Part shown: positions 25,023 to 39,000 of the stretch, in pieces | Position numbering within the stretch: the first letter of the stretch is position 1 | Layout: each line of letters begins with the position of its first letter | Source of the DNA: Pachypanchax playfairii | Taxonomy: Eukaryota; Chordata; Actinopteri; Cyprinodontiformes; Aplocheilidae | Assembly (NCBI GenBank): GCA_006937955.1 | Contig: SSNP01000025.1 | Location: 1,105,159-1,169,158 of the forward strand | Length of the DNA: 64,000 bases | Direction of reading: 5' to 3' | The notes under the pieces: generated by a model | The model's input: the letters and a program-made list of their open reading frames with translations, nothing else | Told to the model about the DNA's origin: nothing | Database searches by the model: none | Translations under genes and position numbers: made by a program

Positions 25023-28000
25023 CTGACTAGTGGAGACAGGCACGAACTCCCAGCGACCTTGAACAGAAAAAAAGTGGGGTTTATAAAGTGGATGGACTTT
25101 TTTACTAACTACTATGTTTACCTGTGTGGAGCCTGAACATTTGGAAAATCCTATGGTTGCAAAATAATATAAAAATAAATAAAAGCTAAATTCAAAGTAA
25201 AAGCATTTCTTTGGAATTTGAAACTTATTTAAGTTCTGGTACATAGTGGAATAAGAAGTCTTATGAAGGTTTGAACGTTACACTGCTTCATAAAATCATG
25301 ATGGTATTTTCTTTATTAATATTCTTAGTTTTATGTAGGTACTGGGATCTTAAACCGTCTCCCCCAAAAATCTCAGCTGATGTCCACAGGCTTCTCTTCA
25401 TAGATTTGTTTTAGACTGGCTCGTTGTGAAAAGTTTGATATATAATTCTTATGAGGGAACATGTTTGACACTTTAGGTGTACTAAACAGTGGGCTGAAAG
25501 ATGAGCAATTTTGTGTTAAAAAATATTTTACACATGGTGTGAATGTTGAACAACTGGAAAGAAAAAGGTGAACTCTTATCCATCAACACCTTCCTCCTCC
25601 ATCCCAGCTGTACCATAGCGGTATGTGTCCTCTTGATTATGATGTGGACAGATAAAGAATATCAGCTTTTTAAATATTTGAACACAATTTTGTCTTTAAT
25701 TTCTGGACAGATGGAGAAATTCTCACATTATTGTCACTTTTTTGAATTGCTGTTGACATGGAATCAGAACAGCGTGGGCCGAACCTGGTATAAAATAAGA
25801 TGGACAGCTGTTGGTTAATTGTCATTTTATGAAGCCAAAGTGTCATCAGCCCTGATTCTGACTGTGTATCTTAGAGCCAAATCAGATTTAATCAAATCCA
25901 ATGATTTAAAAAAATATAAATTGTATTTAATCACCTCTTTTTCTTTGTTAATTTTTCATTTAATGTTGGCTGTTTATAAGATTGTGTTTTCTTAGGATCA
26001 ATAATTATAAATTCTAGACATTTTTGTTTTGCTTTAAAAGATCTCATTCATGTTTGCTTGAAGGGGGCAAAAAGAAGCTTTATTTCTTCAAACATGATTG
26101 TTGTGTGACTTTGTTTAAAATAGTTTACTTCTAATTTGGACAAGCAGGAAGAAATTCTAAAAGTTTGCTCAGCTACTGCTAATGAACCAACAGTTCATTA
26201 GCCAACTTTTTACAAAGTTTATTTTTGCTTTCTGAAATAACTCAAACTTCAAAAACAGCACTTATAATCACATATTTGATGAATAGATACAGAGCAGATA
26301 TTATTTTGTGTATGTTCTTAATAACCTTCAAAACAATTTGACAATAATGACACTATTTATTCATCATCACCACTCCCCCCCCCCCACGCCAATAAGATTT
26401 TTGTGAGGAAATTCTGGCACTCAAATCAGTTAGTTTTTGCCATGGGCCCTAACAGACCTAACAGAATGGATCAAGTATACTAACCAAATGAAATGACTAG
26501 TTCAAAACATTTAAAATGAATTACTTGAGGTAAAATGTTATCACATTTAAGTTTCAGCTTTCAAACCTTACATATTCACCTATTGATTTTGCACAAATCT
26601 TTAAGAAAAGAAAGGAAGCCTCACTTTCAATTTTTGCAATAATAAGAAACACAAATTTTGCTAACAGTTTTTTAGCCATAATAGTTAAAGAAAAAATAGC
26701 AAATGCATTTCATCCAGAAGAGAAAATCGTATTACATAAGCACCCCAGAAAGATGATGAATAATAATCACATACAAACTAAAAGATTGCTAATAGTTCTA
26801 CCAGCTGATACATTTCGTCTTCTTCTATAATGCTGTAAGGCTTTTTGGAGAAACTTGTGAGGTTATTCAAAGGAAAGGAGAGAAATAGTTAAAGGTTGCT
26901 AGCTAAAACAACTGTCTATCAAGAATAAAGGGTTTTTATTTTAGAGATAATTTGTTCACCATGGCAACAGCAACACTGTGTTGCCCAAGGCTGATTTACT
27001 GATTTGGCTTCACAGTTCCAATACAGTGGGCAGCCAGTCACTTACTCCTTGAGTAGAAATAACTGTCACTTCACCATCACCTCTCAGGAGCTCTCAGTCC
27101 AAACCCGTTTCACAATCATAAAAAGCTGAATTTACACTTTTATTCTGTTAATAACATGTAAGGCTTCCTACACAAAAATAAAAGTGGATCAGAAAAAGCT
27201 ACTGTCATGCAAGCCAGAGTTTCATCAACAAGACCATGATTTTTTGGGTTGTGTAACTTGTATGTATTTGTTTGATTGTTATTATTGTTGCAGCCACACT
27301 GCCAGCTTCACATTGTCTGATTCTGCCTTTTCAAGGATTGGCTACCATTATTTTGCCTTCAGGGAAAGTTGAATTATGATTCATCCAGTCTTCAAAATGA
27401 CGTCAGGGGATTTCAAGACTCAGTCATGCTCACTCATTTCAAAACCACGACCTGAATGGCTTCGTTTCCATCTCCAGGGCTTCTTCATGGGTCACTGAAG
27501 GCCAAGTGCAGCAAGTCACCTGAACCTAAGTGTTGACATTTACAGCTTGTACTGAGCTGAGGGAGCACTGGGAGATGTGAATGATGCAGAGGAGATATTA
27601 TAGGGTAAAAAAACAAAGAAATATATGCTTCTTTGGGGAATCCAAAGCCTGTTATTTAAAATAAATACCTGGATTGATAGAATCTTCTACAGGGATGGGA
27701 TGCAGGAATTTCTGATGGTGTGCCTTCAAAAATATATTTAAGAAGATTCATAAAAATGCTGCTAATCCATGAGTTTTAAACATGTTATCATTGTTTAACA
27801 TTACAAAACACTGAATTTGACTGAATAGGATCAAAGGTCTGATAACATTAAATGAAAATCAAAAGGTTTTATATTAATTTACAAAATATTACTTAAATCC
27901 ACTATTTTAATGAACATGTTCCAGTCCAAAATGACATCCCACCGCAACGTATCTATTAAAAGTACATTGTGTTGCATCAGTGGGAGTTGGGCAACAAAAG

Positions 28001-31000
28001 CTGTTTATATTTATATATATTAAATCTGTTAATTTATATATTTTTTAAAAGAAATTTGGGTCTGAAGATTACATTCTCAGTGACCCTTTAAATAGCCACC
28101 TCAACAAATTAAATCCATCTATAATACAAAATTGAACTCATCACACTGTCTTTAACAGTTATTGGCTTTATAAGAAAAGTAAAAAGCTCCACTCGCCTGT
28201 ACCAAAAGCTGTGATGGGGAGCATTGAAAAGGATGATCTTTTACAGCTTCCACCGTTATTAATAGCTGCTTATTAATTTCTCATCGTGTGATCAAATATA
28301 GCACTGACAACAGTCGTCATCTCAGCTGCAGAGCAGCTGACATGCAGAGCTGCTGAGCATGAAGCTGGCACTGAGACAGCTTTCAGGCCATAAACACCTG
28401 TGTCCACTGTGAACGAAGCAGCGCCGCCTGTCCCCCATCAGCTGTGGATTAGTGATGTGTTTGATGCATTTTAGAGTAATTCTGTCAGTCAAGTATTCTT
28501 CTTTCTGTTGTGTGTTGGTTTGAGTCCTCTTTGTTGTTATGCTATTGTGAACTGTCAGTATTGGTCCTGGGGACGGTCTCATATGATGGAAACGTGGTCC
28601 AATAGTTGTTTGGTCTTATTTGTGAGTGTATGACCTGGAAAGACACAGACATAAAAAGGGGGAGGAGTGGAGTCAAGTGGCTTAATGTGCCCCCAAAATT
28701 GTTCAGAAAAAAGCTACAATGGCTTCAATGGAATGGGAGGTTTGGGGATTTAAACCAAACCTTATGTGATGTTATTCAAAAAAAGAAATCTCAGAAACTT
28801 TTGTAAAACTTGAGGGAAAAATATATTTGGATTTATAGCAAGACATGTGACCATGACTATTATGACGGTATGATTTTATCATTTTGGCATGCATGTGATC
28901 TTTAAGTTGCTTTACTTGATATATACCTTGTTACACTGTTCTGATTAGATTTTCCATTTCAATATGCAGACACATTTCATATTTAGAGATTTATTATGTT
29001 TTTGTGTCATTGTAGCTCTTTCTAAAATTGATTACCCCTAAGCTGTTGCTCATTTCTGCAGTAGATAAATGCTCTCTGGTCTCATTTACTGTCTGAGGGA
29101 TCAATATTATGATCAATATATTTTAGTTTTTGATTCTCAGTAAGCCTTGTGTTTTTCCATTTATGGAACACATTTGTCTATCTGGACTTGAGGAATGCTT
29201 TATTCACAAATTCAGTCAGTAAATCATCAGACATTATTTATAGCCAATATTCTACCCCAATCTTATCTACTTATTTTTCACCATAAACTGTAACATTAGC
29301 TTTTAAAATAAGTGGAGAAAATTATAAAAACAGCATATAGTATGAGGTTGGGTGAGATTTGTGTTACTACAGAGCAAGAGTTAAAGTTTGTTTATTTGTA
29401 GCTTGACAGTCTCTTATTAATTTTACATGGATATTGAGTCCAGATTTTTCAAGTTGTACTGACACATTTTTTTTTAAGATTTTGAAAACCCTGTGATGGG
29501 TTTATCTCAAACTGACTCATCATGAAAGTAAATAGATTGTTGACCCCTTGTGAGTTAAAGTGGTATAAAAGCATTTAGTTCCATATTTACAGGAAACAGT
29601 GTGTGAAGAAAAAACTCTGGCTCGCAGGGTTTATTTCAGTTTCACTAATTCGTGCATTCAAATCAATCCAACATTATGGACAAAATAAACTAGAATTTGG
29701 ATGAAATGTTGATCACATTGTTGGGATAAGAGAGCAACCCTTGTGTTAGCAGCAAGTAACCTGTCCTGGTGTTACCACAGAGTAAAACATGTCCTAAATT
29801 AAATTTCCAATCAACAACTTTTAGAGTGTTGGTTAAATGGTTAAACAAAATGTTTCAGCCTAAATAAACAAGTGAAACAAGCTCAGACAAAAAAAAGACA
29901 TGAATGAAAAAGTGAACACACAAGACACACAAAAGAAAAAAGACACAAAATAAAAGAATACATACCAAGAAAACAACATACTTCATAAAATAATTGGCAA
30001 ATAGACTGACTTTTTACCTTGAAAAAATAATTGATTTCACTTCTAAAAAGTTATATTGTGAAACATTTTTTTTTCCCCCACAAACCTGGGCAGAAATGTT
30101 CCATAATACACACCTCTTTCAGAAGCACTCAGGCTCTTGAGAAACAGCTCATAATTCTTGTATGGCCGATAGACGTGGCCATCAAAAGTCTGTCAGTAAT
30201 GAAGGGTGCCAAAATGCTGTGGCCATTATGGTAGCCTGTATAAACATGCATCCTGACTCTCTGGTACAGCAAAATGCTTTTACATTCTTGCTTAAGTGTA
30301 AGCACATGTTATCTTTACTGCAGGACCAATTTGCATCAAAGCTTCAAGACTGCATCAAAGCTTCTGGACAGAACATGCATTAAAAGAAATGGAGAAATTC
30401 TGTATGGGTGCAGTATCCGTGTTTTCTTGCTTCCAATGAATAGACTATTTTTATATTCTCACAGACATGGAGCATGGTTTAAATCACATGCAGGCTTCCA
30501 GTTTGTAGGCTACAATAGGAAGAATGTATTCATTATGCCATTGAGTAGCAGAATGTTTGTTCAGAGATAAACAAAGAAATAAATTTATCAGACTTAACCT
30601 TTGATTTAGACATTGTTGGAGTTTGATTGTGTGCTGTCACAGTTTATACTAAACTAGGACCTCTGTTGTAAGTGTTAATAGAAGTTAACAATTTAAAGTT
30701 CTGTTTACATTAGTGCAAAGACGTTAGAAAAATACAAAATGTTACAGCACGCACAACTTCAGCATCAAGTGAACAGTGTACCTTTGAAATTCAGATGTCT
30801 TTCACTATAGACAACAAATGTGCAGAAATTGTTTGATCTTTTCTACAAAGACTCTGAGAAATTGTAAAAAGAACCCAGAATCAATCATTCAGAGAACTCT
30901 CTCGTACTCATTGAAATTACCAGAACACAGCAGCCCTGGCAGTTCCTTTTGACTCCATCTCTGTAACCTTTTGTGGAATGCGATAAAGGATCAATGAAAT

Positions 31001-31384
31001 TGCAGCAGCTAGAGCGATAGCTTTGGTGCTCTCATATATTGACCCTCTGCTGCTGTAGTCAATAACCTGTAGATGTAACTGAACAGAGGAAAGAAAATCT
31101 GCACAGCCTCATAAGGATTGGAAAAAAAAATATATATTTTCCACACTAACAGATGATTGTGTGACTTGAAGGATGCTGAGTACCTCATCAAAATGGCCAT
31201 CATGGTGATAAAAAGATACTAAATTCCTTGCAATCCTGTAAACCAGAGCCTTTAAAAAGATGTTATCTAATCAATGAGGATTCATTGATCTGTATATTTA
31301 CTGACCTTTTCAGCAACAAAAAAAGAATTTCAGATCTATAGTTAACCATTCTCTGTGACTTCTTCAAAACATGATGAAAAAGAA
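25023..31384. other. Long AT-rich non-coding stretch
   Basis: No gene or clear transposon is seen over 6.3 kb. It holds a C11 run at 26375-26385, a 10-bp perfect inverted repeat at 26178-26202, an A-rich purine tract near 29860-29990, and complex segments near 28.2-28.5 kb and 30.15-30.4 kb that could be regulatory. The minus-strand frame at 28322-28582 has no recognisable homology. Confidence 0.5.
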
Positions 31385-31572
31385 ACTTTTTCTTGCCCAC
31401 TGCAGGCGGTCTCTCTTCCTTCCAAGTTCAGGTCTTCTATGAGATTCTTGGCAAATCCCATGGAGGGTCTTGTCCTCTTGTGATGGTCTCTCATCGGTTG
31501 GGGCCTTACCCTCGATGTACTTCTGGATCTTGGATGTTTCATTCTGGATTGTAGCCCTCATGCTCACTAGTC
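31385..31572 (-). mobile_element. LINE ORF remnant (R4/Rex6-like), second fragment
   Basis: The minus strand reads SMRATIQNETSKIQKYIEGKAPTDE, then TLHG, then after a frame change IEDLNLEG..ETACSGQEK. This order resembles the segment between the reverse transcriptase and the C-terminal zinc-finger/endonuclease region of the same fish LINE ORF type as the fragment at 4.0-4.7 kb, but from further upstream in the ORF. It is only about 190 bp with at least one frameshift. LINE origin is likely. The clade is recalled from memory and not verified. Confidence 0.55.
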
Positions 31573-32764
31573 ATCCTTGGCCTTGTTTTTTACAGCTAAA
31601 ATACAGTCTCATATTACAGGATTTGGGACAGAATGCTCTGTGCATAATGATGAATATTTGACAAATCTCTTAGTATTTGCATGTGCAGAATTTATTTATT
31701 GTTCCTGCTCAACTCTTTAAAGTTCAATTTATACTTTTTAAACTCTCAAATTTATACACTCATATTTACTCATAAATGTTTAAATCACCTTCAGATGCTC
31801 CCAATCTCTCCAAAGCTTGAAACCTCAATAACATTAAATTGGCATTTGAGGTGTGTTAATTTTTAAACATGGCTTCAGGCAACTCGCAAAAAACTCACAG
31901 TTGCATTTATTTCCCAGCTGTGGCTGGTCTCAAAGAAACTCTTTTAAGGTCCCAGTAACCTGGTGTCTATGCAAACTGTAGGACGTGATTTTACTTTACA
32001 GTAACAATCTGATAAGTAGGGGGGTGGGCGGTGGGGGGCATGGGGTGTGGTGTTACCCATTTGGATAAATGGAGGGCATAGGATCAAACTGACATTTTAG
32101 TTAAACTACTCCACCTGCTGAGCTGTTCTCTTCATTGCCTGCTTTGAAGTAATTCAGTAACCTGGGGATTTATTAAAGACTATCTCACAGGTTAAACACA
32201 ACTCTATTTTTGCATGAATCCAGTTGTGTTTATTGCATAAAGGCTCATGAAACAATACATTCTAAACATAAATAGTTTAAACATTTTAAGCGTGTTTTTT
32301 GGCTTATTTATGTCATTTTATCCATGCCCATTCAAACACGGGGTCACAATTATAAAATACCAGACGTGAAAACATGGCATCAAGTAAGGAGCAAGTTTAG
32401 GAGGAGGAGTCTGAAATCAACCATGATTTCAACATAAACATAATTTTGAACCTATAGTCAGGCAGAATGCTCCAAGCTTTGAAAGGGTTTTTTAATGTAA
32501 GGAAAGAACTGGAGGCATGGGAACATTTGCAGAAAGTGGGAAACATGAATTAGAAAGTACATTTTGATGACTAACTGTACATATTTCATGTGTTTTTAAA
32601 TGTGTTTTCATACCTTATTTCATATTCTGCATGTACATAGACTTGTCTTTATTTATTTATAGCGGATTTACATTTTTAAATAGAATAAGCTATTATAAAA
32701 GAGTGATCCCTCCTTGTAATTGCATTCAAGAGCCCCACACAAATAAAAATGTCATTTTTCTACA
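31573..32764. other. AT-rich non-coding stretch
   Basis: No gene is seen. It contains the G-rich run listed at 32019-32045. The remainder is AT-rich with no transposon similarity that I recognise. Confidence 0.55.
32019..32045 (+). other. G-quadruplex-type G-rich motif
   Basis: Four G runs of at least three bases occur with short loops: six G, T, three G, CGGT, six G, CAT, four G. This satisfies the usual G3+N1-7 pattern on the plus strand and stands out sharply from the AT-rich flanks. No promoter-like context is visible. Confidence 0.7.
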
Positions 32765-33095
32765 AAAAGAGTGAAGATGAATGTGGTAGAGTGAAACTGC
32801 AAAAGTCAAAGCTACCAATGGAGAAAGCAGGGGGGCAGAAAACGGGCAATAATCCAAGTCCAAGAAAGAGGCAGTGGGCAAAAATCAGAAGGGTCAAAGC
32901 TCAAACTATGAGATTAACAAGAACCATGACTGTGACAAGACGCCTTGGACTGAAGCAACAGAGACAGACAATCTGGTGCTGACAATAGAGATATTTTATA
33001 AGGCTGTGAACAGGCGAGATAGGTGGAGCTGATGCGTCAGGACCAGGTAAGCAGTATGAGGCTGATTGCACTGCGCAGCATGACAGAGGTGTGTG
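32765..33095 (-). mobile_element. LTR-like interspersed repeat remnant
   Basis: On the minus strand the order is CTGTCATGCTG, AATCAGCCTCA, a TATAAAA box in CTTATAAAATATC near 32990-33005, CAGCACCAGATTGTCTGTC, then a GC-richer leader-like stretch. This resembles the U3-TATA-R arrangement of a common fish LTR-type repeat. Edges and target duplication could not be defined. The plus-strand frame at 32749-32982 is a by-product of this composition. Confidence 0.35.
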
Positions 33096-36000
33096 TGGAA
33101 AAAAAAAAGTGACCTAAACAGAGCTGATCCATGATAATAAGTAGGTCTTCCATGTTAGGAAAATCTGTGAATTCAATGTCCAGACAAACTGGAATTTTGT
33201 ACAGCCCCACATATGCAGATATTCCCCATGTTGTAATGTCATTAATCAAAGTAGTGTGAGAAGATATATGGTGTAGTGAAGTTGTGTCCCTACTAAAATG
33301 TCACATGACTTGGAAAATGTAAATTTTTTGTACATTTGTACAATCCTGTAACATGGTCCTTTAGAAGTAATTTCAATAACATATGACAACATAACACATG
33401 TGAATTTTACAGTCTGAAATAAAGAAAGATTTGACAAACAGAGCTGCTGCTTTAGTTTAGGTTATATTTTTATATGTGGCACTGAAGAGATCACACATTC
33501 AGAAGAGGTTCTCCTATAAGAAATGAATTGTTGACTCATTTCACCTTTTAAATCTCCACCTACATAACGCCATCAATCTTCGTAAAGAATCTGAGTCATA
33601 GTAGATTAACCTTTCAACGTCCAGCTGATCCAGGCCTTCACAGAATGTTTATGATTGTCAGCTCTCTGAGCTTGATAAACCAATAGACAATAGATTGTTT
33701 CAAGTGCTGCTTTCAAGTCATTTTCCTCCTTTAAAAGCCTTCAAAATAGTCCCTAAATCTAGAGGTGAAAGCCCAATCAGTGTGAACTCAAACAGTCACT
33801 TTCAGCTGGTAAATCCTCAGAAACTGGATTGATGGTGTAAAAGTGCTGCACACTACTTTGATATGAAGGTTAGGCAATGTTTATCTTCTATTAGAGACCC
33901 ACAGCAACAAACTGGATCACTGTAACCTCATTATACTTTTTGAAGCAGATACTCAAACTCAGAATTTAAAATTTTCATATAAATTAAGTTGTACCTTTCA
34001 TGTTAAGGTGTTTGTTAGACTGTGTTTAAATGTAGATACATTCATTTTCCTCCCCTGACGGTTTTTTCCTCTAGTGTTTCCAAGCCACGAATTAAAGTAA
34101 CCATGTCTTTACTTACTTCAGTGTTGAACTAATTGTAATTTAGTCACAGCTTTTTAAATGTTGATGAACAAGGCCAGAAACTAATTCAATTTTACAAGTT
34201 TATTTTTTCTAAGTTTTCACTTAAGATTCAATTTGTGAGTGACACAGCTGATGAACCTTCATGCTGCTGATGGCCCACGATTTATAGAATAATGTTTGCT
34301 AGCGCATTTTATTCTGTGGACTGCGTTGAGCTTTGAAAGAGATTTTTGTTTTGCTATTATCAAATCAAACAGAATATTCAACTCTCTCAAATGATATTCT
34401 TAAACTCTTAAATATAGCTCAAAGGTTATATCTAATTTTAGTAAGACAAGAAGAATTTTTGACAAAGTAAACTTGATTGCGCTCTTACACACATTTTTTC
34501 TTAACATGGTGAAGCTACAGGAAATATTTTCTACTGCTTGCTAAAAAACTTTAAACTCAGAATCTTGTGCAAAACATTGACCAACAAAATTATCAGTTCT
34601 CATATGAACATTTTTTACAAAGTCTCTGCTAAAGACGGATGTTTAAATATAAAAACACTACCACACATTTTTGCCTTCTGAATTGTTTATTGGCTATTGG
34701 AAATTGTTCAACTCAAAAATGTCTTCTTTTTACATTCGAAGACTTGTTTATGGTGTCAATATACAAATATCACTGCCTTAAAGTAATAACCATATTCAGT
34801 CGTTTTATTTCCCTTCTTTATATTTGTTTGAGTCACATTTAAATAAAGGTGATTTAAAGGTTTTTAAAGTTAACAGATTTTTATTCAAATCCCATTCATG
34901 CCTCTTCTGTCTCTACACCGTGTTTTACTATTTTAAATTGTGCTCTCTCTGCCTTGACACCATTTGGTTCATACATTCAAGTTACTAAGTTTAGCATAAT
35001 TCAAAGGTATTTCTGTGTGCTGTGGAACACCCCCAGTACTTTGTTCTCTCAGCCTTGGAGACTTGGATGTTACACAGTTTCTATGGTAAATAAACAACTC
35101 TAACATTTCTTTAAAAACAATGTCTGCAGTGTGTTGGCTTGTGTTGGTGAGTCGTGCCATTCGATAAATTGTCTGTGGAAATGTCATTAAGTCAAGGTAA
35201 TACATGCATTGGATAAAGTATGTGCTTGACCTTTACTGGAATATTTATGGAAAAATGTCTCTTAGCTTCTGTAAATGTAACCAAAACACAGAATTCTCTA
35301 TATACTGCATGTCTAGTTTGCCTCAGCTGCAATGATTTTACAATATAAATATTTTAACTGGATTTCTTGCAGAATTACACTGAAATGATCATTTTAAAAA
35401 TATTGTTAAAGCTTTACACGATCTTCATTTGACAAAATAAAAACATTAAATAATTAATCATTATACTGTATTTTTGTCCAGTTTGTTACATAATGTTTTC
35501 TCCAAGTTTTTCACCTGAAAAACAGTTTCAATGATTGTTTTCTATTTTGCAACATTGTTCCAATTCATGTAGAGTTAAATAAACTGTGGCAACAGAGTTT
35601 CACTGGTTTTATAGGTGTTTTCAATATGTTTTACTAGTATGAAATAGTAAGAAATGTTCTCTGTACCAGTGTTTGAAGCTATTTAGACACAAATCAAAGG
35701 CTCCATAGTCAAGCAAAGGGCTGCGCAATGACACAGTTGGTTTGTGATTTGGTGTCCAGAAAATAACCAAGTCTGCGGTGAAATTGGGAAGTGTCAGTAT
35801 AATTGCTATACGTTCTTTTTTCATTTCTAATGTACTGAGTGGACCAATAAAATGAGGTGCTTCATATGAGAGTGTGTTCTAAGGGGAAAATTACTGGAAC
35901 AACGGAATGAGCATCTTCCTGCCAGATGTACTTTTGAAGTAAAGCATTGCAGACATAGAAGATACTCAGAGGACGTTCTTCACTGAAAGTTTGATAAAAT

Positions 36001-39000
36001 TTTGAGCTTAATAGAAATGATCTTTAAGTACACAGACAGAAAAAATGTGTAATTCAATAACAAGTTCAGTCCGATAAGTGAAAATATTCAGCAAGCTAAA
36101 ATTAAAAGTAGGTGACCATCTATGGCACATGGGAGGAAGGATTTAATGCCTGTTTTCATTGTTACTAACTGAATATATCTGAAGAACAGGATCTGGTTCC
36201 AGTTTAATGCTGACACTAAACTGACCAGGACAGATGGAGGTGAGTGGAAATCAGAAGATGAGTTAACAGGAAAGTGCTCTATTTACACTTCCTCTCATCC
36301 TAAGAGTCACTTCAAAGTATTTATGTCAGGCTTTCAAACACAAGAAGTTATAAGGAAGTTCAGATATTTTACTGGACAGGAGGCAATTAAGTGACTTCTG
36401 TTTTATACAACCAGAGAGTATGAGCGGGAGCCAGAATTGTACGACTTGAAGCCTGAAGAAATACCAAGATCAAGTTTGTGTGAAACTCTTTTTTTCTACC
36501 CAATGAGAATTGATCCAACTTGTCAGTAGTTGAGCTCCCATGGCTGGTGGGTGCCTTAAGGTTGAATTGGTTAAGTCTTATATAAATTCTAATGGCCAAA
36601 AAACACAAATCTTTGCGTAGCTTGAGTTAAGTCAAAATAGCTTGGAAAGGTAAAGTAACAGTGACGTCTAAGATATAAACCTCTGTGCAGAGGCTTTTTC
36701 TATTCTGGTGTTAACTGAAATGAGACCTTGCTCATTCTTGTTATGCAGTGGTGTGTATAACAAATCTGCCTTTTGGTGATGAAAAGCTCATAAACGAATG
36801 TCTGCCTGCTGCGATCTCATTATTTTGCATAGATTCCTTTAGCTTCTTTTTCTCCATTTTCTAAATTTAATAACACTGATCACACCACTGAATCTATGGC
36901 TTGAGACTGGATTTGATATAATGCCTGCAAAATGAAACATTTGATCAGGCAAGCTTTGAAAGCAACACAGTCCATCTTAGAAACATATGTCAAAATCTGC
37001 TGGAATAGAATTAATGCTGCAACAATATGTGTGGATCACTGACATAGTCAGACCTCCATCTGCATTATTCATAAACATTATAATTCTCACCCATATGGAA
37101 GCCATTCTTACTGCTGGTTTTGGCTCTCTGGATCATGCCAGTTTCCTATTGTGGCAGTGCTGAGATACAAGGCTGATGAATTAAGTGGCTGTGTCATTTG
37201 CAGAGCATAAATGGAATGAACCCCAGAATAGAGAGGTCCTTAATCTTTTCTGATAAGACTGTCCTGATTACATCTAAATGTAGAGCAACATTTAGAGGAC
37301 TATCAATCAAGTGGAACCATGAAAAAGGGGGTGGAGACTGAAGGAATTTTAGTTGGAAATGGCTTCCCTCTCTTTAATTTCCTGTGACGGTATGCATTAG
37401 CTCTTAACACTGCCTTACTGCCATTAGACTAGCAAATGATTATGGCTCCAGCCTCCACCAGCAGTAGAGAGGGAACTAATGTAGCGTTTTCATGATGTTT
37501 TTATCTCGCATCCCACCCCCTTGATGCCGCCGTTGCATCTCTGACTTTTTTAAGTGTCTTTTTAGACTTTTTCCGCTCTATCACATTCCATTCATTTTCA
37601 CTCCTCTGAGTCCCATCTGCTTCATGGGCCCTTAGGGTGAGCCTTTAGAACGTTGTATATCTTTTTGTGTGTCCTCTCCCCTCTAAGTACAGTAACTGGT
37701 CTCAGTCAAGCTTCAAATCTAGTGTTTGAGGATCCTTGCACAAAGGAAGAGGGTGCGTGTAAATCTTGTGACATGTTTGCTTTAGTCCTGGTCCTTTGCG
37801 GTCTTTGATGGATGATGGATTTCATCGCTGTAACAGGATGTGAAGATCTGTTTGTGTGTATTTGAGACACACAGACAAAAGGAAAATACTTTTCCTGTGT
37901 GCCATGGGAAGATGTTGATTATGCAAGGTATCCCTCAAGTTGCACAAATCTACGCATTGCATCAAAGAGCAGTTCCTCATCAATGATGACTGTTTGTCCC
38001 AGTTTAGATCCCCAACTGGATGCCTAATTAAGATGTGCAGCTTGTTAACATTGTGAGGATTTTCACATGGCATTCACAGAGAACTGCTGCATTATAACTC
38101 TGTCTTTGTGAATGTGTTGTTTTCCCTGTGGAAGGGATGAATTTTATCTTTGAATTTATAATGTTTTCCATCCATCACAAGTGCAACTAATGACCAGCAT
38201 GATGGATTGCAGTAATTCAACATCTATCACTTGGTCCTTAAAGGTCCAGTTACTGTACACTGTGGCTTAACCTCTCTCATATATCTTAACCGCCACTGTG
38301 ACCTGCAGGATGATACAAAGCATTGTCCAAGTCCATGGCCATAGCTACTGCAGTAATGGGATCGGATGTATTTTTTGACAGGTGAAATGCCTTTGAAAAC
38401 TGAGCGTTGTGTTTTTCTGTTTAGAATATGAAACATTACAAATTTCATTCTCTAGAATCCACCAAAAGTTGAAAAACAAATCCCTTTAGTTAAGAAAAAA
38501 TCCTGCATGAACAGATTCAGAGAGGGAAGCAATCCGCCTCAAATAATTGGAGGGTGAGTGAACAGGGCAGCAACATTAACAAGCACAAATGCCAGTGTTA
38601 CCCCCAATAAAGGTTATTGATGTATCTCATAACATTCACTTGCATGGGTAGTAAAGCAAAGTGTGGAGAGATACTCTGGAACCATGATGAGCTCTTAACA
38701 TAATCTTTATCAAATTTAAAAATTCCTATCTAGTTTTAATGGTAGAGAGTGCATCTTGTAAGAATATTTAAGATCAAAAACAGTCTGAGAGCAAATAATT
38801 ATGTTGGAAAATTATGAAACTATAAGATTTAGATGGTGTATTTCCTTAAGATGTACCTCAATAAATTACACCCAAATGATATCCAGATCTACTTCCTCAC
38901 TACAATTTCTCAAGTATGATAGCTTAACCTTTATTTTGAGAAATCTGCATTAGGATTAAAGTTGATGGTGCAGATTTAGGGGAGGGCACTGTGACAAAGA

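Noticed and set aside
32749..32982. 77-codon basic plus-strand frame as a nuclear protein
   Set aside because: It is antisense to an LTR-like repeat remnant; the Lys/Arg richness follows from its purine-rich composition.
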